From Hypericum androsaemum (lineage: Eukaryota; Streptophyta; Magnoliopsida; Malpighiales; Hypericaceae): DNA of 64,000 bases. The stretch spans positions 18,673,691 through 18,737,690 of the forward strand of contig OZ023185.1 of assembly GCA_963995505.1 (NCBI GenBank), given 5' to 3'. Each line of letters starts with the position of its first letter. Position 1 is the stretch's first letter. Made by a program: the position numbers and the translations under genes. This document shows positions 22,010 to 34,434 of this stretch, one piece after another. The notes below the pieces were generated by a model. The model saw nothing but the letters and a program-made list of their open reading frames with translations, did no database searches and was not told where the DNA came from.

Positions 22010-23057
22010 GAAAATTAATCTCTAATCTCTCGGGTTTGCTTAAATATACTCAAAAATCTCTGCTGTTTGCAAAATACACGCCAACGCCTTTCTAGTTTGA
22101 TTTTATTATACTTTTGGGTCCCTGGCGCACGTTAACAGCTCTTTTTTCATTTTTGTTAATGAAATGTCCAAAATACCCTTAGCACAAAAAATAAAAAATT
22201 TGCTGAAATCATACTTATTCTTCCTCCGTTCCTCCTTCCAATGGCCATCAGATCTATAACAACAATATAAGAAAAAAAGTCTAGATCAGAGCCCGTTGGC
22301 ACGGCCGGAGATCCATTCGCATGCCCGTCCTTCGCTTCCTCGGATCCGACTACGACGGCTCCTGTTGGGACTTCACCAAAATGCCTTCACATCATTATCA
22401 ACACCATTGGCCTAAGCCTGGAACCACCATCGTTGTCAACCTCGGGGCTGAACCACTATCGATCTGGAGGGGAAAGCACCGTCGTCGATTGAACCACCGT
22501 CATCGATTGAAGGTAGATCTGCTCCAACGAGGCGATCTTGTTTTCTCGCACCAGCCGACCCAGCTTCATCATTGAAACCCATTTCTCCTCCTCATCCTGC
22601 CGCCCCGCTCGCCGGCTTCCTCCCTTCGCATGGGCCCCCACTGTCCCCGCCTCTGCCTCTGCACACTGCTACCACAGATTGTGCCTCGTTGACGGTGATG
22701 TTGCAGCCGTCGAGGTTCTAGCTGTTCATCCCCTCAACAATCCATTCATCAATTTATGTTGTCGAGGTTCTAATTTTTTTAGGGTGGAGTAGTGGTTTTA
22801 TCGATTATGTTGGAAATTGATCGTGGGTAAAAGATGATGACGTGAGCCATTTTTTATTTTTTGTTTAAAGGGTAGTTTCATCATTTCAATAACAAAAAAA
22901 GAAAAATACTCATTGAGAGACCTGAAAGTATAATAAAATCAAACTAGAGGGACATCGGCATGTATTTTCCAAATTTGGGGGGGGGGGGGGGGGGGAGGGG
23001 GTTGTGGGACTTTTGAGTATATTTAAGCAAACCCGCGGGACTAGAGAGTAATTTTTC
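22010..23057. mobile_element. Terminal-inverted-repeat (Mutator-like) element, 1048 bp
   Basis: Ends read GAAAATTAATCTCTAATC and, on the other strand, GAAAAATTACTCTCTAGTCC. The inverted repeats go on through GGGTTTGCTTAAATATACTCAAAA and CTAGTTTGATTTTATTATACTTT for about 150 bp. A 9-bp duplication matching at 8 of 9 (tttttttgg / tttttttgt) flanks it at 22001-22009 and 23058-23066. The interior is GC-rich (about 22290-22790), with coding-like but unrecognised frames. A run of 19 G lies in the right repeat. Confidence 0.8.
22977..22995 (+). repeat. Poly-G run (19)
   Basis: Nineteen consecutive G residues, followed by AGGGGG. Such runs are also prone to sequencing and assembly error. Confidence 0.95.
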
Positions 23058-23383
23058 TTTTTTTGTATTTTTAAGTGAGGGGCATTTTAGTGTTTTCAAA
23101 AAAAAGTAAAGTTATTTCAAAATTGGGATTAGTTTGGTAAGTTATCACATGTCACGTCATCTATGACTTACACAAATAGAATGTCTACGTGGAACAAAAA
23201 ATGACAACATTTTGTAGCAAGTGGAGCCCACGTGTATAGACAAGTGGCCGGGTAGCTACAGGGGTGCCCGGGACTGAGGCATGTCCAAGCAAAAAAGACC
23301 ACAGGGCTTAAAAATGCAATTTTAAATCACATGGCCTTAATTAGAAAAATATGAAACTATAGGATACTTAAGTGTATTTTTTC

Positions 23384-25416
23384 TTTTATTTTTTAACGAA
23401 ATATCACCTGGTAACAAGATTATCGTTGCACCGACTAATCTCATTGAACTGATTAATACAGGTCGGATATAAATTATACAGTAAAGCTGCTCTTGCGAGC
23501 GCCATCGGGCCAACTTCAAATTGAGAGAATGGGATACCTAAACAAACTGGGACCAGATTTGGTCATGGAGGCCCACTCCAACACGTGCTGGAGGATTTTT
23601 ATTGAAGGACACGCAGAGACTTTTTTACAAAAATGCGGAAACACAGGGGACAAAGTGAAAAAAGCCCACAACCATTGAATCGTAACTGGGTAAACTATTG
23701 AATCGTAACTGAGTAAACTATTGAATCGTAACTGAGTAAACCATTGAATCATAACTGAGTAACTGGGACAGTCCCGATTTATCCGGGGCGGGATAAAAAC
23801 ATACCATTGATCCATAACTAGGTAGACCATTAAATCATAACTGGGTAGACTATTGAATCATAACTAAGTAAACCATTGGATCGTCCAGGACGTTCCTGGT
23901 TGGATTTGGCCTTCCAGGACCAAATCCGCTCTCAAACTTATATCTACTACTTGGAGTAATGGGGACGTAATATATTCGGGTTCTTTGAATAATCCAGTTT
24001 ATCAATAGTAACAGGCCATTTTTTTTTCTTTCATACGTAAGAATATTAGTAAACTGACTTAATTTATCTTTTTTTTCTTCAAAGTTAGCTAATATTCGTG
24101 CACTCACTTGGCCGAAAAATTCATGCAAAGTTTGGTCGAACTTAAAAAAAATCAAAACTTTCCATTTCAAAATTTTAACGCTTTCATGTCTTAAACTCAA
24201 GACACCTGATTAACCTTGGAGGCTAATTTCCGTCCCGTTGGGGTTTGGATTGGGTCCGGAATGGGCCCATTTCGAATTGTTTAGACTGAAAGACATGCGG
24301 GGTTTTTTTGCAAAAAAGTTAAAATATGGGGACAAAAATATAAAAAAATCTGCACGGTAGGGAAATCACCAATATGTCATTATCGATAACTGGGTTTGCC
24401 ATTGTTGTATCACGCAGGCCATTACTGGACATGCCATTGTTGTGACCGAAACATGCCATTGTCAAAACTGGAGCATGTTATTATCGATCTTTCATTATCG
24501 ATCTTGCCAGTTGTTATATCAGTCCAGGACTCGAATGGGCCGAAGGCCTGTTAGAATTAAAGCCCTGTAACGTGGGCCTATTAACCCAGGAAGAAGTCCA
24601 CGGAGCTATACGGACAAAAGTCCAAACACTACACACAGAAGACAACAGCTTAGATCGAAAAGACATGGCACATAAGCTGGAAGGTGACAATTGAATTAAT
24701 GTCCACTATTTTGATTAATCCATCATTAGTCATCAATTATCTTATATTATTACGTCTGAGTGAGACATTTAGCGGCGGACAATCTAATCACCATGCTAAT
24801 GAATAAAATATCTAACTATTAAATTAACAGGTCATGAAAAAATTTTATCTTAAAATTTTGGATTTGATATAAAAATTGCGAGATTGTAGGTAGAATTGAT
24901 TTCAACGCTCAACCACCCTCCTCTAGATTCCGAATGCTTCCAACTTTTTATTGGTTGATATTTCTTCCCCGAAACCAAATGAAACGTCAACAAATCGTAC
25001 ATGAAATGACATATTTTACCAAGGTTAATTAATTTGCTTTGGAAGAAATGTCACCCTTTAATGTTCGCTTCCCGGCTGTTGCTATAAAAAAAAATTAAAA
25101 GGACACGCCATGAAAACAAAGTAGGGGCACAGATTCTCCTCCAATGTCACATCGTCACCTAGCTAATAATAACGTCTAACTACCAAGCAAACTAATTTGC
25201 GCTACAAAATATCTCGAATACCAATTCTCGGTATAAAATTGTAATAAAATTTGATAAAAAATTTCGTCATCGTATGTAGTCTAATCTAATTTAATCCAAA
25301 ATATATGATCCAACGTAACTCGTGTTCAAATTAGTCATTATTATTGAAATGGGATGATTTAAAAAGATCTCGGCGGAAAATATCATTATCACTACACTCT
25401 CACAGCCATAATAATA
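23384..25416. other. Intergenic DNA with short degenerate tandem repeats
   Basis: No gene was found. At 23675-23765 and 23800-23885 a unit of about 22 bp (AAACTATTGAATCGTAACTGA) is repeated with small changes. Near 24375-24510 a related CCATTGTT motif repeats loosely. Segments near 23606-23665 and 24288-24350 are diverged direct copies (GAAGGACACGCAG / GAAAGACATGCGG onward), suggesting an old mobile or tandem structure that I could not define. Confidence 0.5.
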
Positions 25417-25425
25417 TATTATCTC

Positions 25426-26510
25426 GAGCAAATTACGCTCAGGTCTCTGCTGTTTCAAAATTGAAATTTTGGTCCCTCTAATTTACTTTTATTATACTCT
25501 AAGGTCCCTAAGAGTCAACTGATGATGTTATCGGTCAAAATAATTTAAAAATAACAATTTTACCCTTATAATAAAAAACAAAAACCAACAATCTCCCGTC
25601 CGTCCGGCCACCACCATCGACGGCAAATTGGTCCTCCCGACTTTGCGGTTTCGACAACGGAAGCAGTGCCTTGTCCTCCCGCTTTGCAGTTTCGACAATA
25701 ACGGTGGCAGCTCCATCTGACCTACCCGGTAAATGCTTGAGCATCTTTCGAAGGGGGAGTCAGATCCGGCGGACTCGAGGAGCGGTAGCGGATCTGGTGA
25801 CCATACGCTTGAGCATCTTTCAAAGGGAGAGTCAGAGCCGGCGGACTCGAGGAGCGGTAACGGATCTGGTGGCCATTTGGTCACTGTCTATTTCCACTTT
25901 GGGCACCGGCTTTAGAGCGCTCTCTCCGTTTCATCGTCTCCGACGTCGACTCCGGTTCAATCCTGACCTCCGGCCACACACCAACCTCCGACAGAGGACC
26001 GCAGAGAAGTCTTCCTTTCTTACTCGAGAGCTCCTCTCAGCTGGCCAGATCTCCCCTGCCCACATCGACGGGTCCGTCCTCAGCTTTACTTAATTTTTCT
26101 AATTTAGTTCGGAGCTTTTTTTCTGATTGTTGATTGAAGCTTTTTTTCTAATTGAAAGTGGGTGTCATCGGTAAGTGAGAGCAAAGATTTTTTAGAATCT
26201 TTTGGTTTGACCAGAGAAATTTTATCGCCGAAAATGATGACCGGAGCGCCAGAGAAGATGATCGGAGGGTGGCTTTCTCGTCGGAGAAGGTGGAGAAAGG
26301 AGAGAGATATATTTGCTTTATTTTTTTATTTAAACATAGGGGTATAATAGTCATTTCATTGATTAAAAAATTGATGACATCAGCGGTGGGTACAGGAGGG
26401 ACCTGAGAGTATAATAAAAGCAAACTAGGGGATCAAAATTTTAATTTCGAAATAGTAGGGACAAAAACAGTAATTTAAGTAAATACCAGGGACTTGAGGG
26501 CAATTTGCTC
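25426..26510. mobile_element. Mutator-like element, 1085 bp, 9-bp TSD
   Basis: Terminal repeats begin GAGCAAATTACGCTCAGGTC and GAGCAAATTGCCCTCAAGTC and run for about 120 bp, including TATTATACTCT and its complement. The target duplication is tattatctc / tattatctt (8 of 9) at 25417-25425 and 26511-26519. The GC-rich interior includes a tandem duplication with a 72-bp period near 25737-25880. No transposase. Confidence 0.85.
25737..25880. repeat. 72-bp tandem duplication inside the element cargo
   Basis: Two copies begin TTGAGCATCTTTC at 25737 and 25809 and share GGCGGACTCGAGGAGCGGTA. Confidence 0.8.
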
Positions 26511-26519
26511 TATTATCTT

Positions 26520-29062
26520 TCAAATGCCTAGTGACACCAGAGGGGGGGAAATCTACGTTTCTACGTATCTAACATCTGTACTAGCATTTGCTTTTGAGCT
26601 GATTATTGTCGGTTGGATGAGCAAAAAAGGAGATGCCCACTTTCTCTTTGGTGATATTTATACTTTGTTGTTGTGGTATCACTCCATTAGTTTTTTTTAT
26701 GGATGATATTCAGAATGGAATGTCGTCGGACTATATTTTATATATGAGTTTGTAAATAGTATTTTATAAAGAAGAAGAGTGAACTCAAGACTTTAAATGA
26801 ATTGGACTCGCTTAGAACCAACGGAATATCCCCTAGTAGTAATGCATTGTGGCGCATATAAAATGCAGTACTTATTGGTCGCTAGCTAGCTAGGACAAGC
26901 TGTTATTAGTAACAAGTTTTAGTGGTAAAATGTATTGGTTAATCGTTAATCGGCAAGTAATTCAAAACCCTAAACCCTCGAGCTGTTGTTAATAACAAGT
27001 TCTAGTTTTTTGGTTCATACTGCCTTATATTCGACCAACTGACCGACTAATTCAGATTCGAGTAAGACATTTGTCAAATTTTATTTAGAAGTAGATCTTC
27101 CAAATATGTCTTTTTTATACTTATAAAACTTGAATCTAATATATTCATAAATAAATTTAAATCTATTACTGTTTGGGTCAATTTTCAATTCTTATTCAAA
27201 TATCGATTCCGTTGGTATATGAAAGCAGAAGAAAATATATAGAAGAAAAGGAACTTTAATTAATGACGACCATATGAGCTGACAAATTTTGCGATACGAG
27301 AATCCTTTAGTGTCCGATGGTCGGCCCCGGATGCATGTACCGTTGAATTATGACATCAGCCAATTTACCATTCGGCTATTTAAATTCATAACTAAGCTTA
27401 AATTTATCAAATTCGAACATTGCTTGCAAGTTGACCTAAACATCCAAACTAATATTGATTTTATTTTGGTTGATATTATTTTTTACCCGAATTCCAATAA
27501 ATAGAGTAATTGAAGTTCAAATTGTTATGACTTTTTAATCTCGACAGTTATTTAACACTCATGTATAATCAATAATTTTTTTTTCTTTTGAGCTAAGTAT
27601 TTATTAGTACCGAATTATCATATTCATTGTTTATTATAATTGATCATTTGGCGTGTTATAATTTGGTTGAAACCTGAAAAAAAGAATACTAATTTTCCTT
27701 TTTTTATGTACATGATATTATTTTTCTTGAATATCAAAACCAAATTAAAATTTTTGGGACTTGGTGGCGCACAATAATTTCAACAGGAAGAAGAAGACTG
27801 TTCGATGGAGACCATCGCGTCATTAATTTTCACAATATTTTTTCATTTCTGCCGCACCTGAATTTAATTTTACTCATTTAATAAGCAACAGACGATGGCT
27901 CAATGCCGCCCAATAGGGCACAAGTGTATAATAACTCAAAACAAAAAAGTCGCACAAATAAATAAATCACGATGTTTTACAGTAGCATACATCAGCAACA
28001 AATAAATAAATAATTCATAAACCACATATTTTTTATTCTTTGTTATTCAGAGAGTCGGGGTGAGCATTTTATAGCCAATTTTCTAATAGTATATTTTGCA
28101 TTCGTAAAACTCAAACCTAAGTTATGTTTAAGTTAACGAAAAAAAGGTGGCGCAAATCATATATTAAAATAAATAATTTATAATATAGAAAAACAAAAAA
28201 ATACAATGTACGAAGATATCAAACGGAACACGAGAACTTATCTGAAAGGAGCAGAGAGGCATGGGTGGAAAACGAAGGGTGGGCGAGAGGTTACGAAAGT
28301 CAAACGTCCAAAGCGAAAACTGTCAAAGCAAACTACGGCTAATAACCACAAGGTCACATCATAAACACAACTTTGTGGGCATTTGAATTTATACGAGATG
28401 TACGTAAATAATAGCAAAAGTTGGACAATGAAAATGTACCAAGAAAAACAACCAACTTGTATCGGTATTCATAAACCTTGGTAAAACTGCATTGGGTTTG
28501 TATTATTTAATGCAAAGTCCATGTATTTTTATTTGGGGGGGGGGGGGGGGGGGGGAGCAACATTCCTTTGGAGCAACCATCATTAGTCCACCACCAGAGT
28601 ATCTTCCAAGTTCATTGGAGAACAGAGGGGGAAAAAAGCACACTTAGAGAGAGAGGGGACAAACTGCACTTTCCATAAATAAAAAAACCCAAATTAATCT
28701 AAAATTGGAGGGGAGAGAGAGAGGAACCCATAAATTAAAGCTGACAATAACATAATCTCTCTCTATTCCTCTTTCCTTGCAAGCTATAATTATTTGTTGA
28801 TGTTGTTTGCTCCCTTTTGCTTGGGCAATTCTCTCTTACGGTGACTCTTCAAACAAAAAAAAAAACCCTCTTTTATATTTCCCCTTTTATTGTCGGGTTC
28901 TCTTTGTTTTACCCCAAGTCAAGTCACTCACTTTTACCTGCAAGGTACTTCCTTTGGCCTCCAAGTGTGTTCCCTTGTGAATAAAGTTTGAATCTTTTGG
29001 TGATAAAGGCTGAAACGTTACCTGGGTTGTTGGTCAATTTCTGTTTTGGTTTGGTAGTTTTG
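26520..29062. other. Intergenic DNA and 5' region of the SnRK1 beta gene
   Basis: No supported gene lies before 29063. A run of 21 G occupies 28535-28555. From about 28600 the DNA becomes pyrimidine-rich (CTCTCTCT, CCCTTTT), which suits a plant promoter and leader. An intron within the 5' leader is possible but cannot be set. Confidence 0.4.
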
Positions 29063-30703
29063 ATGGGCAATGCTAGTGGTAGAAGTGAAGTGGAGGGCTC
29101 TTCAAGTGCCCAAGAGGAAGAAGAGAGGCATGAGCATGAAGGAGAAGAGGGTTTAGAATTTTTAGCTGATCCTATGGTTCACTCACCTCCTCATAGCCCC
29201 AGGAGGTTCCTGCAACCACCTCTCATGTTTTCCCCTCAGGTTTCTCTTTTTTCCACAGTTATTTTGAATCAGTAAATTTTATGTAATACCCTACCCCTAC
29301 ATATTCAGTATTTTTAAAGTTTAGAAATCCTCTTTCGTAGTTGCAGCCGTGGGCCTCTTTTTTCATAGTTCTGTTGCCTTTTACACTAATTCCATTCTGC
29401 CCTCCAATCTTTTGAGTGTTTTGCCTTTTTCCTTGTTTTTTTTTTGTTATTGGGTGGAATTTAGTCCCTTGTGATTGTTGGTATCTTGTGAATTGGTGTT
29501 ATGAAGATGGTAATTTTTCAACTCAGAGCAGCTGACTGAAGTTACTTTTGAAGTTTAGTGGGGCTATATTCTTGGAGATGTCATTACATTACATTACATG
29601 TCCTTTGTGCCATGTGTAGCAAATATTTCTCAGGTTCTCGAGACATCTACTTTAAAATAAACGAAGTATATATTTCTCATGTTTGCATACACATAAACAT
29701 GTATGATCATGTTCTATAGTTGACCTCTTCCATTGGATCTGCACCTTGGTTTGCAGGTTCCTGCAGTTCCCTTTTCAGGACCCGGTGAAGCAATGCATGT
29801 CCCGAATTATTTGTTCGCACACAGAGCAACTGATGATCGGGACGCGTTCAAGGAGAAGCTGCAAGCTGTAATGATAACATGGAACTATGATGGAAAGCAA
29901 GTAGCAGTAACTGGATCATGGGACAATTGGGAAACCAGGTGCTCTTTCTTTTTCTTTTTTCTTTTCTGTTATTTTTCACTCTGTCAGAACAATGACATGT
30001 TAGGATCCATATATCCATTCTTTGATGATATTCTTTTTCTACCACATTCTTGTGTTTGTTTATTACAATGCATTGCTAATCCAATAAGGTATTATTCTCT
30101 ATCCCCTTGTTAGGGAGCTTTTGCAGAGAACTGGCAAAGACTTGCTTCTAGTGAAGATGTTGCATTCAGATGTTTACCATTATCGTTTCATCGTCGACGG
30201 ATTTTTTAAACATGCTCCTGATTTTCCCTGGGAACAAGATGATGCAGGAACTACTTATAACATCATGGATGTACAGGTAACGTCTCTCCGCTCTTGTGCA
30301 TTTCGATTATATTCTTCATGGTTTGGAATATGATCAGCTTGTCTGTTTTTTTTACCTTGTTTGTTGTTGTGGTCAGGAGTACGTCCCAGAAGCAACGGAA
30401 AGCTTGTCCGAGTTTGAGTGCCCACCTTCACCTGAATCAAGCTACAACGACGAGCAGCTCAACGATGATGATTTTAAGAAGCCTCCTCCTGATCTACCTC
30501 CACAGGTGGAACATACATTGTTGAATGAAGGAACTTTAGTTGCCGTCAGCCAGGAGTCGGTGGTGCCTAGGCCGCAGGCTGCAGTGTTGAACCATCTTTA
30601 CATCCAAAACGACACCCGTGGCCAACCCCTCGCACTTGGCTCCACACACCGCTTCCTCCAAAAGTATGTTACAGTAGTGCTATATCAACCCTCGAGTAGG
30701 TGA
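29063..30703 (+). CDS. KINB1: SnRK1 (SNF1-related kinase) regulatory beta subunit, class 1/2
   Basis: The beta subunit is the scaffold joining the catalytic alpha and gamma subunits of the SnRK1 energy-sensing kinase. Coding exons are 29063-29239, 29757-29938, 30114-30276 and 30377-30703; all junctions are GT/AG and phases agree, giving 282 residues, close to Arabidopsis KINB1/2. It begins MGNASGR, an N-myristoylation signal that would anchor the complex to membranes. An acidic, Ser/Pro-rich N-terminus leads into the glycogen-binding/CBM domain (about residues 99-173, [19 protein letters not shown]). The C-terminal alpha/gamma-binding ASC domain includes VLNHLYIQ and [14 protein letters not shown] segment [16 protein letters not shown] between the two is longer than I expect. 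Class 1 versus 2 is not certain. Confidence 0.93.
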
Positions 30704-31168
30704 AACAGGATACAGGCATCAAAGGCTCTGTCCTAAAGAGTGGGGATCGGTCTGTTGGACGATCTCGTTATTTCTTTTGCTTGGATCTGTCTGATCTGAG
30801 ATCTGTTCAGATCTCGAATCCTTTCTCGTTAGTGCAGGTGGATAATCTTGCCTCGGTTGGATTCGTCCGACCTTGGCTCTTAATTGCGTGCATCTCGTAT
30901 GTATTCAAATGCTCACGAAGTTGTGTATATTATGCGACCTTGTAGTTATTAGCCAATGCTTGTATCAACAGCTTTCCGCCTTGGACGTTTGGTTCTCGTA
31001 ACCTTTCGTCCGCCCCTCGCCTCCATCCACGCCTCTCTGCTCCTTTAGGATTGGTTTTCATGTTATGTTCAATTTCTTCGTATGTTACTTATGTATTTCG
31101 CTTTCTGTATTGTAAACCGTTTATTATAATATAGGTCTCGAATTACCCTTCCAAAAAAAAGAAACACG
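30704..31168 (+). other. 3' flank of the SnRK1 beta gene
   Basis: Probably 3' UTR. Reading frames here are short and unconserved. No canonical AATAAA was seen; plant polyadenylation signals are loose. Confidence 0.4.
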
Positions 31169-31169
31169 T

Positions 31170-31960
31170 GAAAAAAGATACCATATTCTCCGTGGTCACT
31201 AATTTATTTTTTGTCTTTTTATAATCACTCATCTATATTAAGTCACCATTGTATGATCACTGTGACTAATTTTGAAATTATAAAATTTCAAAAATATCTC
31301 AAACTTTTTCCTTCTCTCTCTCCTCGTTCCTTCCTCTCTTCTTTATACTCTCCCTCTCTCCCTTCGGCAAGAAGCCATGTATCCCGTTGACGTTGCGACG
31401 CCACGTGTAAGGATAGCATTCGGATAATCCGAATCCGAATTTGAATTATCAAAATTTATTATTTCACTATCCTAATCTGAATAGTGAATTATTCGAATCC
31501 GATATCTGATTTTTTTCACTTCGTCACTCATCTTCCAATGAATTATTTTCACACGGATTCAGACAAGACCCATTTATGAATTGTGCTAATAAATTGTTCA
31601 TGTTTTGTGTAGTTACCTTTCTAGTGCAAGTTGGGTGTTGGATAAGTAATTACTTTGTCTAGTTTTAGTATTGCTTAATACGAAGTTACACTATAGATGG
31701 TTTAGCATTTTGGAAATTGGGTGGTTTTGAGTAGTGAAATTTAAGTGTGGTTGGCTATATTGTATAAGTTTTGAGTTAAGTGAGATCTTAGTTTTGTAAT
31801 TTGGATAATTTAGATTATCTGTATCCATAGACCAAAATTAATCACTATGATCATACAAGGGTGACTTAATATAGATTAGTGAATATAAAGAGACAAAAAA
31901 TAGATTAGTAACCATAGACCAAAATTAATAAAAAATGAGTGACCATTGGTATTTTTTACC
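31170..31960. mobile_element. MITE-like element with about 110-bp terminal inverted repeats
   Basis: The left end reads AAAAAAGATACC, then GTGGTCACTAATTTATTTTT, TATATTAAGTCACC and TTGTATGATCA; the same blocks recur inverted near 31825-31958. About 570 bp lie between, with a locally repeated CGGATAATCCGAATCCGAAT motif. No target duplication could be fixed and no protein is encoded. Confidence 0.65.
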
Positions 31961-32444
31961 CGTCGAGATAGTGGAGTTAGATTTCAATCTGTGCATGTGG
32001 CTCTGTGAAAACTCGTGAAACGATAAGCTTATAAGAGAAAAACCTTGATTCTTTTGCACAAACTCGATTTATCATCCCTGAACATTCTGGAAAATGTAGC
32101 AATGTCTCTACCAATAGCATCTTAAGAAATACTTTTCACCTGGAATCACAAATTGAAAGAAAGAAAGAGGTGAGACCTCCTATTGGTGTATGATCTGAAC
32201 TATCTAGAGACCATCTTCCTAGGGTTGACGACAGCATTTCGGGTTACCAGTAGCGACAAAGCGATCCTCCACAAGCAAGGAAAAGGAAAAGTTGAAAGAA
32301 ACTAATGAAATGGCAATTGGTTGGTCTACTACTTCAGAAAGTATTATTTGTGAACACGTATACTGAAATAATACATGTACAAAGGTTTGTCACTTACAAC
32401 CGGGGCAGATTAGTACAAACGAAGCGGAGGGAACTACACGGATC
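31961..32444. other. Intergenic DNA, 3' flank of the plastid protein gene
   Basis: No gene was seen. The part next to 32445 is likely 3' UTR of the minus-strand gene. Confidence 0.35.
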
Positions 32445-33227
32445 TCATCTGACAGGTACCTTAATCCAACCATTAGCAAAAGCAATGGCTAAGATCACAA
32501 ATGGAGTTGACATCCCAAATATGATGATGTAAGGCAGAGGCGTCATCATTGGATTCTCTCCTTCCCTTTCTCCTGCTGTTTGCCAATACCTATTGTACAT
32601 TCAACACAAGGATCCAATTACCACTCGAGGCCATTTAGCATAACGACATAGGCGTAACAAGATTTGACAGAGGTCATGAGTTCTCAAATCCTAACGTAAG
32701 AGTATTCTTGGTGTAATTTACCTTTCAAAAAAACAAAAAAAATCCATTTACTACTCTCAGTCTCTCGTGTAATGTACTCGACTCGAGGCCTGACTCAAGT
32801 GGTAACTAAAGAGTATGATCGAAAATCAATCGAGCTCCTCCAACTCATAATGGTTGGTTGAATACAACACAACACAACACAACACTTACTGTTCTGGTTC
32901 TTGCTCTTTGGTAATAAACTTCTTCTTCTCTTTTGGCTTGAGCTCTCCTCCTCCTCCTCCTCCCCCACCTGATACCAACCAAAACAATCTGAAATTTTAC
33001 ATTTTGTTGCCAACCCTTTACACACACACACACAACACAATGGTTTATCCAAAATGATCCACGACCAAGAACAATGAAAATGGCTCACCTAAATTTGCAT
33101 GGACTCTCAACTGATGAGCCCTCCTCTTCCTTGGTACCTGACCAACAGGAGAAGATGGCAATGACTTGGTGAGGACAGGGACAAGGGTGTTGAGAGAAGA
33201 ACAAGTGAGAGCCACTGTGCATGCCAT
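32445..33227 (-). CDS. Predicted plastid-targeted one-helix membrane protein
   Basis: Three minus-strand exons (33227-33089, 32968-32890, 32589-32445) join with GT/AG junctions and matching phases to a 120-residue protein. The first 45 or so residues are Ser/Thr/Arg-rich without acidic residues (MACTVALTCSSLNTL...RKRRAHQLRVHA), as in chloroplast transit peptides. A Gly run and a Lys/Glu-rich stretch follow (ELKPKEKKKFITKEQEPEQ). After a motif YWQTAGEREGENPM, residues 93-113 form one membrane helix (PYIIIFGMSTPFVILAIAF), and the protein ends WIKVPVR. The compact layout fits a small thylakoid protein. The family name is not certain and I do not assign one. The splice model comes from sequence alone. 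Confidence 0.75.
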
Positions 33228-34434
33228 CTTGTAAGAAAACCTATCTTTGGTTCAGCTAGCTCTCTTCTCCCATTTACTTGACAGTCACATATAAACAAAC
33301 CATCATCAGCTCTTTGGATATGGATGGTGGTGGCTGGGGGATGCCCCAATGATATTTTCTAGCTCCAGACACTATAACCTTATCCAAACAAAAGAAAAAT
33401 GTAACAGTAGCCCATCAACTATTTAGTTTGGGCCCATTTGAAAGTTTAGAGCCCAGTTGTTGTTTTCACTTTGTGTTGGAGGAAAAACCAACACAGGATA
33501 ACAATAGATTCTACCTCATCTACGAGAAGTAAGGAAAAAAATTATCTAGATAAAGAATAAGAAACTATAAACTACTGAGCTATCTAATGAATACCTTTTT
33601 AAAAAAAATATGATGGATAAAATTGTAATTGATTAGTTTGGTAACTTGGTTAATAAATAAATAAACTTCTATTTCCTCCTAAAATCTTCACAAAATAGTG
33701 TGCTTTTAATTATAAGCGGTAAATAGTCTGGATTCAAGGAAAGAATTATTTCTCAGGTAAAATTGTAATTTGCTAGAGAGATTTTTTGGTAATTTAACGG
33801 GAATGATATATCATCAGTCATGTAACTTGTAAGCCAAAAAAAACAAGTCAAAAATCTGACATGGCAAGACAGATGTCCGGGCAGCCCCTGATGGCTGCTC
33901 GTGTCCGTTTAATTGATATTTGTTTTAAAGTTAGACCCATTTGATATTTTTTTAAACTATAGGTTCCAAAAATAAAATCGGTCATACCACACGATTGTAA
34001 GAATAAATCATGTTGGGACTATATTAGAATTTAGAGAAAGTTAAGGATGTTTCTAGATAAATGTAACAAAACTGGGTCGGGTCACTTCACAAAGGAAAGA
34101 GGGTTCTGACCAAAAAGCGGGTCGGATTAAAATCTGAGTGAAGAAACAACAGCTAGGGTTCCGATCGTCGTCAAAGTCATCGCCTTCGCGGCTTATCAAG
34201 TCTCAGGTACTTTGTTCCTCTCTCTACCCATAGGTTAATTGGTCGATCGCTAGTTGATTAAACCCTAAGAAAGTGTTGATCTTTATTAACCCTAAATGGG
34301 TTTTTTGTAAACCCTAAAAAAGTGTTGACTTTAACCTAGCTAAGAAGGGTCAAGGGTTTATGAAACTGCTAAAAAGATGGGAGCTTTGGAGTTGCCCAAT
34401 TGAGTTGGTGAATTGAGTGTTTTGTTTTAGGGTA
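33228..34434. other. Shared upstream region between divergent genes
   Basis: It lies between the minus-strand plastid gene and the plus-strand 34.4-kb gene, so it should contain both promoters. The plus-strand leader probably holds an intron: a donor after TCTCAG near 34207 (GTACTTTG) and an acceptor ending TTTTAG at about 34430. The middle is AT-rich with no recognised element. Confidence 0.45.

Larger units (their letters stand above)
15756..23383. mobile_element. Host Mutator-like element split by three later insertions
   Basis: About 200 bp near 15825-16035 reappear in inverted orientation near 23090-23290; shared blocks include GGACATGCCTCAGTCC, GTAGATGACGTGGCATGTGA and ACCAAATTAATCCCAATTTT. 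The right end (GAAAAAATACACTTAAGTA, minus strand, from 23383) matches the end of the 12.9-14.1 kb element. Removing the foldback element, the LTR retrotransposon and the 22.0-kb element (each with one target copy) leaves about 1.3 kb, the size of the other elements here. The left end is diverged and its coordinate is approximate. Confidence 0.6.
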
